From positions 992,001 to 1,056,000 of the forward strand of contig JABTTZ010000002.1 of assembly GCA_015075625.1 (NCBI GenBank): DNA of 64,000 bases, read 5' to 3'. Each line of letters begins with the position of its first letter. Position 1 is the first letter of the stretch. The translations under genes and the position numbers were made by a program. The DNA is from Anaerolineales bacterium (GTDB lineage: Bacteria; Chloroflexota; Anaerolineae; Aggregatilineales; UBA2796). Shown piece after piece: positions 17,107 through 25,663 of the stretch. Under the pieces are notes generated by a model. That model was given only the letters and a program-made list of their open reading frames with translations. It ran no database searches and was not told the DNA's origin.

Positions 17107-18933
17107 TTAAGCGTCTGGCGGTGGGACATCATCCCCCCCACGACGGCGGACGACTTGGGGCAGCGCCGGGACGGGGCGTTCACCGGGTGGCTGTGGGGGC
17201 AGCGCCGCTTGTCCCGGACGCGGCGCATAGGCGTAACTGTTGTAGCCATAGTAGCCGTAGTAGTAGTACCCGCCGTAGCCCGCATCAACGTCACGCGGGT
17301 GCAGACGGTTCAAAATGACGCCCGTCACCGGTGAGCCAAGCGATTGCAACTGCTGCACAGCACGGGCGGCACTTGCCCGTCGCGTCCGTCCGGCATGAAC
17401 AACAACGACCACCTCACCACCGGTGATGTTGGCGAGGATGCTTGTATCCGAGACGGTCAAGGTTGGCGGTGTGTCGAAGATGACCACATCATATTTAATG
17501 TCCTCGGTCAACGCACGGACAAGCGTCTGCATCTGCACCGTGCCGAGGAGTTCCGCCGGATTGTTGGGGGAGGGTCCCGATGGGATCAGGTCCAAACCTG
17601 GGATCGGCGTTTTGCGGGCAAGGTTGCTGACCAAAACGCGAATGTATTCGGGGTCAATCTCCATGTTTTGCCCGACGCCGTTAGGGTTCTCGCTCCCCTT
17701 GCCATCCCCTAGCTTGCCCAAACTGGAACTGGTCAAAATGTTTGACAAGCCCAAGTTGTTATTCGCTAAATCAAAGATGAGGTGCTGCGTGGGGCGGCGC
17801 AGGTCGGCATCGATGAGGAGGACTTGCATCCCCGTGCTGGCGAAGGTGACGGCAAGGTTTGCCGTCGTCACGCTTTTGCCCTCGGAAGGGCTTGGGCTAG
17901 TGACCATATAGACATGGCGCATTTGCCCATCTTCATCGCGGGCTTGGTGCATCAAATTGACGCGAACGGCGCGGTATGCCTCGGCAATGGTAGAGCGCGG
18001 CTGCGTCCAGACAATGAGCTTGTCGTTATAGATATTGCGCTTACCAAAGGGGGCAATCGTGCCGAGAAGGTTGACCCCCAATAGCGGCGTGACTTCCGAG
18101 GGGGAGCGCAAACTGTCATTGAAATATTCAATGACCACCGCCGCTGACGCCGCCAAGATTGCGCCGACCACCGCCGCCAGAAAGGTGACGGTGAAGGTGT
18201 TTGTCCCTAAGGGAGAGAGCGGCACAGTTGCCCGTTCCACAATAGAGAGAACGTTCACATCGCTGCGGACGCGAAGTCCGGCAAGCGTTTGCGAGAAGTT
18301 GCTGAGCAGCGCCTGAAGTTTTTGCTCGCGGTCTTGCAAGGCAGTGCGCCGCGTCTCTAATTCGGTGCGGGCTTCTGCGGTGAGTGTCGGTGCGCCCAAG
18401 CCATCGTTGATTCGGGCTAACTCTGCCCGAATGTCTGCTAACTGCGTCCGCAGGGTGTCAATCTCCGATTGGACAGTGCGTTCTTGCTCTTGTTGGGCAA
18501 TCGTCGTGTTCGTTGGGCTGTTGGCGATCAACTGCTCGGCAAGGGTGTTCGCCACATCTGCCGCCAGAATCGGCTCGGTGGTCGTGACAGTGAGGACAAG
18601 CAGCGAGGTGTTGGAGACCAACCCAGTGGTGAACATGCCCCGCACTTCTTCGGGAGACATGGGCAAGTTTAAACTGTCTACCGTCCCTTTTAGGACTGGG
18701 TAGGTCTTGACAATCTCGGCGTAGTTTTGGGCAAGCTGAACGCCCGTCTGAATAACGGCAATGCTCGGATCGGTCATGTTGAGGAACGACCCAACCATGA
18801 GCATTGAGGAGGCTTGATAGCGCAGGGGTTGGGTCCGGCTTTGGTTATAGGCAAAGGCGCCCGCCACCACTGCCGCTAGAGCAATGAGCCATAACCAGCG
18901 CCGAAACAATCGAAGGTATGCACGTATTTCCAT
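17107..18933 (-). CDS. Polysaccharide co-polymerase fused to BY-type tyrosine kinase
   Basis: 608-residue inner-membrane protein controlling exopolysaccharide export. Residues 1-300 are a Wzz-type chain-length domain with membrane helices near 14-30 and 255-280 and a coiled coil between (about 150-215). The kinase part has Walker A in SPSPSEGKSVTTANLA (~348), Walker A' in VLLIDADLRRP (~373) and Walker B in VVIFDTPP (~486). The C-terminus holds a tyrosine cluster (GYGGYYYYGYYGYNSYAY), the expected autophosphorylation site, followed by a Pro-rich tail. It converges on the UXS-ThrE-HAD operon, which fits a shared surface-polysaccharide function. Confidence 0.93.
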   Translation of the reverse strand: MEIRAYLRLFRRWLWLIALAAVVAGAFAYNQSRTQPLRYQASSMLMVGSFLNMTDPSIAVIQTGVQLAQNYAEIVKTYPVLKGTVDSLNLPMSPEEVRGMFTTGLVSNTSLLVLTVTTTEPILAADVANTLAEQLIANSPTNTTIAQQEQERTVQSEIDTLRTQLADIRAELARINDGLGAPTLTAEARTELETRRTALQDREQKLQALLSNFSQTLAGLRVRSDVNVLSIVERATVPLSPLGTNTFTVTFLAAVVGAILAASAAVVIEYFNDSLRSPSEVTPLLGVNLLGTIAPFGKRNIYNDKLIVWTQPRSTIAEAYRAVRVNLMHQARDEDGQMRHVYMVTSPSPSEGKSVTTANLAVTFASTGMQVLLIDADLRRPTQHLIFDLANNNLGLSNILTSSSLGKLGDGKGSENPNGVGQNMEIDPEYIRVLVSNLARKTPIPGLDLIPSGPSPNNPAELLGTVQMQTLVRALTEDIKYDVVIFDTPPTLTVSDTSILANITGGEVVVVVHAGRTRRASAARAVQQLQSLGSPVTGVILNRLHPRDVDAGYGGYYYYGYYGYNSYAYAPRPGQAALPPQPPGERPVPALPQVVRRRGGDDVPPPDA

Positions 18934-19078
18934 GTGGAGAGAATGATCGCCTTCCTGATAAGTCTACGTGGATCGTAGAACGTCCCCCGTCAAGAGTCAA
19001 GCCCGCATTTCAGGGTGCGCTCAGCGCCGCCCTTCCCTAGTAGTCCATCAAGAAGGTAAGCATAGAATGAGGTAGCTC

Positions 19079-19280
19079 GCATCCCCCTTCTCCCACAGGG
19101 AGAAGGGGGATGCACGTTTTTGAGGGGGCTTCCCCCTCACCCCCTCGCCCGCAGCATTTCTCCCCTTTCCCTGTTTACGGGGTTAGAGGTTAGGGTTTCC
19201 AAGCCCCGAAGGGGTGGGTGCTTTCAGCCTGCTGCTTTAGCGACAGGATCACTGGGATTACACTGTCAACACAACCTAGT
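19079..19280. repeat. Composite intergenic repeat block with 16 bp perfect hairpin
   Basis: Begins with a perfect inverted repeat, GCATCCCCCTTCTCCC and its complement around a 3-nt loop (19079-19113), followed by acgttttt. It continues with ttccctgtttacgggg, aagccccgaaggggtggg, ctgctttagcg and ends actgtcaacacaacctag. The 145 bp before it (18934-19078) hold only the kinase upstream region, with nothing recognisable. Confidence 0.7.
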
Positions 19281-20124
19281 GCTGTCTTTCATGGGCTTGT
19301 GCGGCTGCCCCCCCCACAAGGATCAAGACGAGTGTGAGCGCCACACCCGGCGCGGCTGCTACCCAGGGGGCGGCGCGGTAAACACTGCGGGCATCCGCCA
19401 ACATCGCCCCCCATTCGAGGGCAGCCGGATCGCCCCCCAACCCCAGGAAGTTCAACGCTGCCGCATTCAACAGCGCCCACACCAAAATAACGAATGCCTC
19501 GGCAAGCAGCACCCCGCGCACATTGGGCAAGATATGGCGGCACAAAACCCCCCACCAACCCACCCCAAGCCCTACGGCTGCCTCGATATAGGGGGCATGA
19601 CGGACGCCCCGTGCTGCCGCCCGCACCACTCGCGCATAGACGGGTAAGAGCGCCGCCCCCGCCGCCAATGCCACCTGCCCTGGTCCTCGCCCCACAACGG
19701 CAATCCAAGCAAGGGCAAGGACGATTCCCGGAATGGCGAGCAAGGCATCAAGGATGATCGTCAACAGGCTATCGACAACGTACCCCAGATAGCCCGCCAA
19801 AAGACCGATCACCCCACCGGGAAGGACTGCGGCAACAAGGGCAATGAGGGCGATTTGGAGGGTGTGCCTTCCCCCATACAGCGTGCGCGACCATACATCG
19901 CGCCCAACAAGGTCTGTTCCCAGAAGGTGTGCGGGGGAAGGCGCTTCTAAACTTGCTCCCACCTCGCCCAGTGGGTCATAGGGAGCAGCCAACGGGGCAA
20001 AAAGAACGATCATAATGAGTGTGGCAAGTGCCACCCACAACAGCACACCCTTTCGCTGTGCGCTGTGTTTCCCTTGCCACTGGCTGCCCTGCCCCTGTGC
20101 CAGAGCATCAGCACTTATGCGCAC
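19276..20124 (-). CDS. DppC/OppC-type ABC transporter permease
   Basis: 282-residue permease for peptides, nickel or similar substrates. After a cytoplasmic N-terminus there is a helix (LLWVALATLIMIVLFAPLAAPYDP), the family segment HLLGTDLVGRDVWSRTLYGGRHTL near residue 68, four further helices and an EAA-like loop (YIEAAVGLGVGWWGVLCRHILPN). The usual partner DppB permease, binding protein and ATPases are absent; the only neighbour is a GbsR-type regulator 3 bp upstream. Start GTG 20124. The last 5 bp of the gene coincide with the edge of a repeat block. Confidence 0.82.
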   Translation of the reverse strand: MRISADALAQGQGSQWQGKHSAQRKGVLLWVALATLIMIVLFAPLAAPYDPLGEVGASLEAPSPAHLLGTDLVGRDVWSRTLYGGRHTLQIALIALVAAVLPGGVIGLLAGYLGYVVDSLLTIILDALLAIPGIVLALAWIAVVGRGPGQVALAAGAALLPVYARVVRAAARGVRHAPYIEAAVGLGVGWWGVLCRHILPNVRGVLLAEAFVILVWALLNAAALNFLGLGGDPAALEWGAMLADARSVYRAAPWVAAAPGVALTLVLILVGGAAAQAHERQH

Positions 20125-20127
20125 GAC

Positions 20128-20736
20128 TCATCCAATGTCGATCCGTTTTACGTCGCTGATGTTGATTTTCTTGTTCCGCTCAAGGAGTGTCGTGAGAATC
20201 AGCTTGGCAAACCGAAAGAAGTCGCCCATTTGGTCAATCTGTGCCGTGTAATGGGCGGCAAGGCGCTGTTCGTTGGCGGTCATGGCGGGAACGGCTTCGC
20301 GCAGATCAGCGATGTTCGCCTCAATCACCTCCAGGGCTTGGTTCACATCACGCATCTCGCGGCTGCCTAAGACGTTTGTCAAAATCTTCCAGAAATCGGA
20401 CTCTGCCTCGTAATATTTTTTACGATCCCCGCGCACCCACACCTCGCGGACAATGCCCAGATTCTCCAACATCCGCATGTTCATGCTCACACTCGCCTTC
20501 GAGACATCAAGGTGTTCCATCATGTCATCAAGGCTCATGGCGCGGGGGCTAAGCAAAAGCGCCCCATACATTTTTCCCATCACTTTGTTATAGCCAAAAT
20601 AATCGGCAAGCTGCCCCAAGCCCTCTAACATACTCTCGTTCACGGCGCGAAGCGTAGGGTTGGTGGTTACCCGATGGAGTTCTGCGGCGGCATCGTCGGC
20701 GGCATCATCAAGGGGCGTCGGATCGGGATTCGTCAT
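20128..20736 (-). CDS. GbsR/MarR-type winged-helix transcriptional regulator
   Basis: 202-residue DNA-binding protein. The winged helix lies at about residues 40-120: GYNKVMGKMYGALLLSPRAMSLDDMMEHLDVSKASVSMNMRMLENLGIVREVWVRGDRKKYYEAE, the pattern of GbsR-like repressors. The C-terminal part is helical and probably dimerises. ATG 20736 has GGA 7 bp before it and is preferred to the ATG four codons upstream, which has no ribosome site. The gene starts 18 bp from repeat copy B and is followed after 3 bp by the DppC-like permease, which it probably controls. Confidence 0.85.
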   Translation of the reverse strand: MTNPDPTPLDDAADDAAAELHRVTTNPTLRAVNESMLEGLGQLADYFGYNKVMGKMYGALLLSPRAMSLDDMMEHLDVSKASVSMNMRMLENLGIVREVWVRGDRKKYYEAESDFWKILTNVLGSREMRDVNQALEVIEANIADLREAVPAMTANEQRLAAHYTAQIDQMGDFFRFAKLILTTLLERNKKINISDVKRIDIG

Positions 20737-20753
20737 GAAAACGTCCATTCGTG

Positions 20754-20915
20754 TGCAGTACCCTCACTGGTTGGGCTGCAACCAGCCTTCTTACAAGAAG
20801 GGCGGGCGTCGTTCGTTTACCCCTTGCTCACCACCGCCTAGCCCATCGGCAAGTATATCCTGATAAGCGAGGCTGTCAACCACTAAGGGGTCAATCTCCT
20901 TGAAAAATGCTGTAG
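20754..20915 (-). repeat. Dispersed ~161 bp repeat, copy B
   Basis: Inverted copy of the element at 545-705 and 61771-61932, with the two tandem hairpins at the end next to the GbsR-type gene. Differences from the other copies are scattered single bases. Confidence 0.9.
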
Positions 20916-20933
20916 GCAATCTGCATCAACCCC

Positions 20934-20962
20934 TTGCACAGTTCCCACCCCTTCGGTAAAAT
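20934..20962 (+). promoter_or_regulatory. Promoter of the JAMM-gene leader
   Basis: TTGCAC, 17 bp, TAAAAT. Immediately downstream is an interrupted inverted repeat atgac-tcatatg-gtcat (20961-20977) that could be an operator near the start of transcription. The promoter is about 200 bp ahead of the coding region. Confidence 0.6.
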
Positions 20963-20968
20963 GACTCA

Positions 20969-21141
20969 TATGGTCATAATTTGTCCCTCCCCACTGCGAA
21001 ATACAACGCCAACCATGACAGACTGTCTGTGTTGGTTGGATTCATGTTGTATGGATTCAACGTGGCGTTCGGGACGGCAGGTGCGTTAACCCCACAAGGT
21101 GCGTATGCGGAAAGCCGGCTCGAACACGAGTCGGCTTTTTT
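20969..21141 (+). ncRNA. Structured leader RNA ending in an intrinsic terminator (candidate attenuator or riboswitch)
   Basis: Downstream of a good promoter lie two strong structures. The first (21001-21052) is one long stem of three nested arms, ATACAAC/GTTGTAT, CCAACCA/TGGTTGG and ACAGAC/GTCTGT, with small internal loops. The second (21111-21141) is a terminator: AAAGCCGGCTCG paired with CGAGTCGGCTTT (one G-U), loop AACA, then a run of T. Between them is a GC-rich stretch with two copies of GGTGCGT. The JAMM gene starts 28 bp after the terminator. It matches no riboswitch class I can recall; it could also be a short independent RNA. Confidence 0.55.
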
Positions 21142-21169
21142 GTTGCGCCCAACACACGAGGAGGTGTGG

Positions 21170-21595
21170 TTGAGTCTCACATTAAGTGCGGCGCTGCGGG
21201 CGGAGATCGTGGCGCAGTTAGAGGGGAACTACCCCGATGAAGGGGGGGGCTTTTTGCTTGGCACGCTGGAGGCAAACGCGGTGACCGTCCGTGAGGTGCG
21301 TCCGGTGGTGAACACCGCCCCCAGTGAGGAAGCGTATCACCGCTACTTCATGACCCCCATGGATTGGGCAATGCTGGAAGATGAGGCGGATGCTGCTGGC
21401 TTAAGCGTGGTTGGCTATTACCACTCTCACCCAGATAGCCCCGCTATCCCCTCCGACTATGACCGGACGCACGCCCTCCCCAATTTTCGCTACCTGATCA
21501 CGTCCGTTCGCGGCAGACAGGCGGCTGAGATGCGGGCGTGGCTTTTGAACGAAGATCGCGGCGCGTTTGTCGAAGTTCCTGTTCAGATTAGCTAA
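21170..21595 (+). CDS. JAMM/MPN+ domain metalloprotease (M67-type)
   Basis: 141-residue zinc isopeptidase of the bacterial JAMM group. It has the catalytic glutamate in PDEGGGFLLG (residue ~24) and the zinc motif YYHSHPDSPAIPSDYD (His-x-His, Ser, Asp). Known small bacterial relatives cleave the C-terminal extension from ubiquitin-like sulfur carriers such as CysO/ThiS. The reading frame is open much farther upstream, through the leader terminator, but TTG 21170 has AGGAGG 5 bp before it and begins the conserved fold. The next gene is a sulfurtransferase, which fits a sulfur-transfer role. No carrier-protein gene is visible nearby. Confidence 0.85.
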   Translation: MSLTLSAALRAEIVAQLEGNYPDEGGGFLLGTLEANAVTVREVRPVVNTAPSEEAYHRYFMTPMDWAMLEDEADAAGLSVVGYYHSHPDSPAIPSDYDRTHALPNFRYLITSVRGRQAAEMRAWLLNEDRGAFVEVPVQIS

Positions 21596-21656
21596 ATTAG
21601 CCATCTATTCAACACGAAGTCAGAGTGCAGTTCAACATCAAAAAGGTTCACGAATC

Positions 21657-22496
21657 ATGTCAACATCGCTTTTGGTCAGCACCGAATGGGCATTGGAACA
21701 CCTCAATGACGCCGACAAGCGGTTCATTGAGGTGGACGTCGATACAACACAATATGCGTTGGGGCATCTCGCCGGTGCGGTAGCCTTCAATTGGCAGACC
21801 CAACTTCAAGATCAGGTTGCCCGTGACATCATCCCCCAAGAGCAGCTTGAAGCGTTGCTTTCCGAGGCGGGTGTCACCCCCCAGACGACGCTTGTCCTCT
21901 ATGGCGATAACAACAACTGGTTTGCCGCCTATGCCCTCTGGATTTTGAAGTATTACGGGCATGAAAATGTCCTTCTCATCGACGGCGGGCGGAAGAAGCT
22001 CGTTGCCGAAGAACGCCCCCTGACGACAGATGTTCCCACTTATCTCAAAACCGCCTACAAAATCAGCACCATCAATACAGAGATTCGCGCAGACCGTGAC
22101 TTTGTGAAGGCACGCCTGAACAAGGGCGATTTCGCCCTCATCGATGTCCGCTCACCCGCCGAATTCGTGGGCGATATTATCGCCCCCCCAGGTATGACCG
22201 AAACGGCGCAGCGGGCGGGTCACATCCCAGGCGCAAAGAGTGTCCCCTGGGGGACGGCAGTGCGCGAAGATGGTACGTTCAAGTCCGTTGAAGAACTGAG
22301 CCAAATCTATGGCGCAAAGGGTGTCAACGCCGAGAAGAAGGATGTTGTTGCCTACTGCCGGATTGGGGAGCGTTCGTCGCACACATGGTTTGTGCTGAAG
22401 TATCTGCTCGGCGTCGAAAACGTCCGCAACTACGACGGCTCGTGGACGGAATGGGGCAACCTGATCGGCGCTCCTATCGTCAAAGGTGGCGAATAA
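21657..22496 (+). CDS. Two-domain thiosulfate/3-mercaptopyruvate sulfurtransferase
   Basis: 279 residues with two rhodanese domains. The N-terminal one (residues 5-120) is non-catalytic; the C-terminal one (140-275) starts with the family segment DFALIDVRSPAEFVGD, has GHIPGAKSVPWGTAV, and carries the catalytic cysteine in AYCRIGERSSHTW. It ends in YDGSWTEWGN, the usual signature. It moves sulfane sulfur from a donor to cyanide or a thiol. ATG 21657 is chosen since upstream codons are not conserved and AAAGG lies about 10 bp ahead. It lies 61 bp after the JAMM gene, possibly in one transcript. Confidence 0.95.
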   Translation: MSTSLLVSTEWALEHLNDADKRFIEVDVDTTQYALGHLAGAVAFNWQTQLQDQVARDIIPQEQLEALLSEAGVTPQTTLVLYGDNNNWFAAYALWILKYYGHENVLLIDGGRKKLVAEERPLTTDVPTYLKTAYKISTINTEIRADRDFVKARLNKGDFALIDVRSPAEFVGDIIAPPGMTETAQRAGHIPGAKSVPWGTAVREDGTFKSVEELSQIYGAKGVNAEKKDVVAYCRIGERSSHTWFVLKYLLGVENVRNYDGSWTEWGNLIGAPIVKGGE

Positions 22497-22535
22497 CCTA
22501 ACCCGTTCCCTTCATCCTTTGCCCCTATCGTTCGC

Positions 22536-22570
22536 CGTGCTGATTTCACCTACATGATGAAATCAGCACG
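22536..22570. terminator. Convergent 12 bp hairpin
   Basis: Perfect stem CGTGCTGATTTC / GAAATCAGCACG with an 11-nt loop, placed between the convergent sulfurtransferase and CpaF-like genes. No T tract follows on either strand, so termination would be weak or factor-aided. Confidence 0.5.
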
Positions 22571-22590
22571 GGTGCGAGTCAGACCACGCC

Positions 22591-23811
22591 TCAGTGTGGG
22601 TCGCCCCGTTTCCAGAGTGTCTGCAACCGTAGTGAATCCCCGTCAACAACCCATTCCCCAATCAAGACGACGCCCATGCCCTTCGTGCTAAAGGGATTAT
22701 TGTCAGAGGGGCTGCCGCCCAAACGCCCCATGAGGGCAACACAGGGCAGCCGACTGTGCAGGGCATCGTTTAACAAGGCTTGCTCAATTCCTTGTTGGCT
22801 GCGGCGGATTGCCATGTTGAACGCCGTGCGCAGCCGCAGCGGATCGGTTGCCCCCTGAAAACAGGCGATCAGATGGGGCTGTTGGGGATCGCTGAGCGCC
22901 GCCCACAGCGCCGCTGATTCATCAAAACGAACTTCATCTAGGATCAGCCTTTTCAGATTCGCCTCGCCTAAGGACGCGCTCAGCACCTCAGGGAAATCCC
23001 GTCCGGGCGTCTCGCGCCCCGGCGGGATTGCCGTCAGGCGGCGGACGCCATCGGAAAGGCGCAGTTCTGCCGCCCGCTCCACACACACCATCCCTGTGGA
23101 GTCGGCAATGAGCGGCAAAAGCGCTTGGAGAAGGGTTGTTTTCCCAGAGGCGGCATCGCCAGCAATCATCAGCCCGCGTCGTTGAGCGAGAAGCGCTTGA
23201 AGTACCCCTACTGCCTCATGGGTGATTACCCCAGAGCGCTCAAGATCGGTCAGCCCATGTGGGATGAGCGGGTGTAGGCGAATGTTCACCGTCAGGATTG
23301 GGCTAATCGGGGCGCCAGTTACCGTCAGGCGGGCGGGGCGATCTGCAAGGCGCACCCCCACCTCTACAAAGGGCAGCGCCAGTTTGAGCGATGTCCCCGC
23401 CAGCGCCAAAAGCCGATCTGTAAACCGCTCCACTTGAGAGGCGTCCTGAAAGAGGGTGGGCATTGGTTTCATATCCCCCATTCCAGTCCGCACAGAAAGG
23501 CGATCATAGCCCTGAATGAGTATCTCGGTAATACCCCAATCATTGACCAAGCCATCGAGCGGGGCAAAGCCAAACAGATCGCGGTACGCCTGTTCCAAGA
23601 CGGCAAGACGATCTTCTTTGGAGAGCTTGATCCCGCTGGTGGTCATGATGTAATTGGCAATATCGCTGATCAGGGTGCGGCGCGACGCTTCATCGGGGAT
23701 CAGGTCAGGGCGATCTATCGTCTCGGCGTTGAATTCTTCCTCAATTTGTTCCAGCAGCCCCGCCCACGAGACGGCTCGCCCTCCCCGAAACAGAAATGGA
23801 TCGTCGCTCAT
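22591..23811 (-). CDS. CpaF/TadA-like type II/IV secretion ATPase
   Basis: 406-residue ATPase. The N-terminal half is the CpaF-type region (YRDLFGFAPLDGLVNDWGITEILIQGYDRLSV). The P-loop is AGDAASGKTTLLQ (residue ~218), followed by the Walker B-like LKRLILDEVRFDES. In complete Tad systems this hexamer powers assembly of Flp pili. No TadB, TadC, RcpA or prepilin peptidase gene is adjacent, but a Flp pilin gene (36415-36561) and a pilin-fused giant protein (55927-61572) are in the window. ATG 23811 begins MSDDPFLFRGG; the longer frame upstream lies in a repeat. Confidence 0.8.
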   Translation of the reverse strand: MSDDPFLFRGGRAVSWAGLLEQIEEEFNAETIDRPDLIPDEASRRTLISDIANYIMTTSGIKLSKEDRLAVLEQAYRDLFGFAPLDGLVNDWGITEILIQGYDRLSVRTGMGDMKPMPTLFQDASQVERFTDRLLALAGTSLKLALPFVEVGVRLADRPARLTVTGAPISPILTVNIRLHPLIPHGLTDLERSGVITHEAVGVLQALLAQRRGLMIAGDAASGKTTLLQALLPLIADSTGMVCVERAAELRLSDGVRRLTAIPPGRETPGRDFPEVLSASLGEANLKRLILDEVRFDESAALWAALSDPQQPHLIACFQGATDPLRLRTAFNMAIRRSQQGIEQALLNDALHSRLPCVALMGRLGGSPSDNNPFSTKGMGVVLIGEWVVDGDSLRLQTLWKRGDPH

Positions 23812-23833
23812 AGCGCTGTGTCCTTTTCCAGAC

Positions 23834-23925
23834 TGTGTTGACGTTTTTGGTTCAGAACCCCTATCCTCCCTACACATGGCTGAGGGGATCAATCCCTCAT
23901 GGGGACGCTCCCTGGGAGCGTCCCC
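23834..23925. repeat. Partial TGTGTTGAC-family repeat with palindromes
   Basis: Starts tgtgttgacgtttttggttcag like the block at 4851. It contains two palindromes: TGAGGG...CCCTCA (23881-23899) and a perfect 12 bp inverted repeat GGGGACGCTCCC with a 1-nt centre (23901-23925). It lies just downstream of the amino-acid permease gene, where the hairpin could act as its terminator. Confidence 0.6.
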
Positions 23926-23932
23926 GCCTGCC

Positions 23933-25537
23933 CTATTTCGGCAGCGCCGTGCGGCTTTCCACCACGCGCACTACGAAGGAGAGCGTCACCGTCATCACAA
24001 GGTACAGCACGGCAATCGTGATGTACGCCTCGAAGGGACGAATCGTATCCGCCGCGAAGATACGCGCCCGCTGCGTCATCTCGGCAATCGCCAAAATCGT
24101 GATCAGCGAGGAATCTTTCAGCAGGGCGATGAAATCGTTTCCCAACGGCGGCAAGACGACGCGGAACGCCTGTGGCAAGATCACTTGGCGCATCGCCTGT
24201 ACATAGGTCATGCCCAAGCTGCGGGCGGCTTCCATCTGCCCCTTGCCGATGCTCTGAATCCCCGCCCGGAATAACTCGGCAAGGAATGCCCCGTAGCCAA
24301 TTGCCAAGCCAAAGACGCCGCCCACCTCGTTAGGGAAATCGCTATTTTGGCGCGTTAGCCCGGTATTGGGGTCTACATAGCTGCCGCCGAGCAGCCCCAA
24401 GAAGGCGATAATCACAACGGCAATGATCGCCGCCGTCAGCGCCGGACGCAGGATTTCGCCCGGATAGACCTTGAACAGCGGCAGGTTGCGATAGGCGGTG
24501 AGGGCAATAAAAATCGCCGCAAGAATGCCCACCCCAAGCTGAATCCGCCCCACCGTAAGGGGAAATTCATCGCGCAGCCAGGGGCGAATGGCAAAGCCCA
24601 CTAAGAGGATGATCACCAGCATCGGAATCCCGCGCATCACCTCCACATAGACAGTGGAGAAGTGGTAGAGAATCGGGTTTTTAGAGATGCGCATCAAGCC
24701 CACGCCCAAACCAAGCAGACAGGCAAAGACGAAGGCGACAAGCGTGACCCCAAGCGTGAGGAAAATCCCCTCGTTGCAGCCGGAGAGGTTGTTCAAGGCA
24801 CACTGTCCAGGGATATAGCGCAACGTGCGGGCAATTCCCGTGCGCGGTAGCGTCTCGATGATCGGTGGGACGGTTTGAATGACGAGCGTCCCGCCGATGG
24901 ATTCGGTCACTGTCCCGCTCAGGCGGTTTTCAGCGGCGCCGGGGAGCAGCGGCAGTTGGGCAAAACAGGTGGCGTTTGGGTTGGCAATGCAGTTCTCCGG
25001 CGTGCGCTGGATTGCCGCCTGATCCACCGTGAACTTGCGAACATCCACCGTCGTCCCGTCGGCAAGGCGCAGTTGGTACTTCCCCAAATCTTCTAAGAGC
25101 AGGTAGCCCTCAATTTTTGTCCGTAGAACGCTGACCGACGCGCCCACGCCACAGGCATCCCCCGCGCCCGCCGCACAGGTCAGCCCCGCCGCATCGTAAT
25201 CTTCACCGGGTAGACGTACCAATACCTCGGCTTGGGTCATCACCGAAACCATCGCCTCATCTTGGGCAATGAGAATACCGCTCACTCGCCGCCCGTCGCT
25301 GAGGTCATAGGCAACCTCGGCATAGCGCGTTGTGGTGATCGCCGGATCATCGGTGACGAAGCGCAGCGCCCGACGGTAAAGATCGTTGTTGAGAAAGGAT
25401 AAAAATGCTAACAGCAGCCCAATCCCAATGATGATTATCCACCAGGGGAGCGCCCCTAAACGGGCGGCAAGTGCCTCCAGCGCGGGAGGGATGGGCAAGC
25501 GATTGCGGGTCAGCATGGGGCGGGGTTCGGTGGTCAT
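23933..25537 (-). CDS. Amino-acid ABC transporter permease with large extracytoplasmic insert
   Basis: 534-residue permease of the His/Glu/Gln family. A first helix near residues 33-50 is followed by about 200 residues outside the membrane, containing four cysteines or more (LTCAAGAGDACG, ENCIANPNATCF, GQCALNNLSGCN). The transport core occupies about 258-530, with GIFLTLGVTLVAFVFACLLGLGVGLMR, VMRGIPMLVIILLV, FGLAIGYGAFLAELFRAGIQSIGKGQMEAARSLGM (EAA loop) and NDFIALLKDSSLITILAI. Most family members are 220-400 residues. No binding protein or ATPase gene is beside it. Start ATG 25537. Confidence 0.9.
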   Translation of the reverse strand: MTTEPRPMLTRNRLPIPPALEALAARLGALPWWIIIIGIGLLLAFLSFLNNDLYRRALRFVTDDPAITTTRYAEVAYDLSDGRRVSGILIAQDEAMVSVMTQAEVLVRLPGEDYDAAGLTCAAGAGDACGVGASVSVLRTKIEGYLLLEDLGKYQLRLADGTTVDVRKFTVDQAAIQRTPENCIANPNATCFAQLPLLPGAAENRLSGTVTESIGGTLVIQTVPPIIETLPRTGIARTLRYIPGQCALNNLSGCNEGIFLTLGVTLVAFVFACLLGLGVGLMRISKNPILYHFSTVYVEVMRGIPMLVIILLVGFAIRPWLRDEFPLTVGRIQLGVGILAAIFIALTAYRNLPLFKVYPGEILRPALTAAIIAVVIIAFLGLLGGSYVDPNTGLTRQNSDFPNEVGGVFGLAIGYGAFLAELFRAGIQSIGKGQMEAARSLGMTYVQAMRQVILPQAFRVVLPPLGNDFIALLKDSSLITILAIAEMTQRARIFAADTIRPFEAYITIAVLYLVMTVTLSFVVRVVESRTALPK

Positions 25538-25663
25538 AATGCGTAACCTTCTTGGCGTGCGTAATGGATGTTAAACGATGTTAAGTTGGCAAGTGTCTAT
25601 AAAGATACCGAGTTGCGTGCCAAGACGGTAGGGGAAGGTCGGAACTACTCAAGCAAGAGCGAT

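Noticed and set aside
20981-21169. N-terminal extension of the JAMM protein through the leader
   Set aside because: The frame is open, but it crosses the long hairpin and terminator, is not conserved-looking, and a good ribosome site exists at the TTG at 21170.
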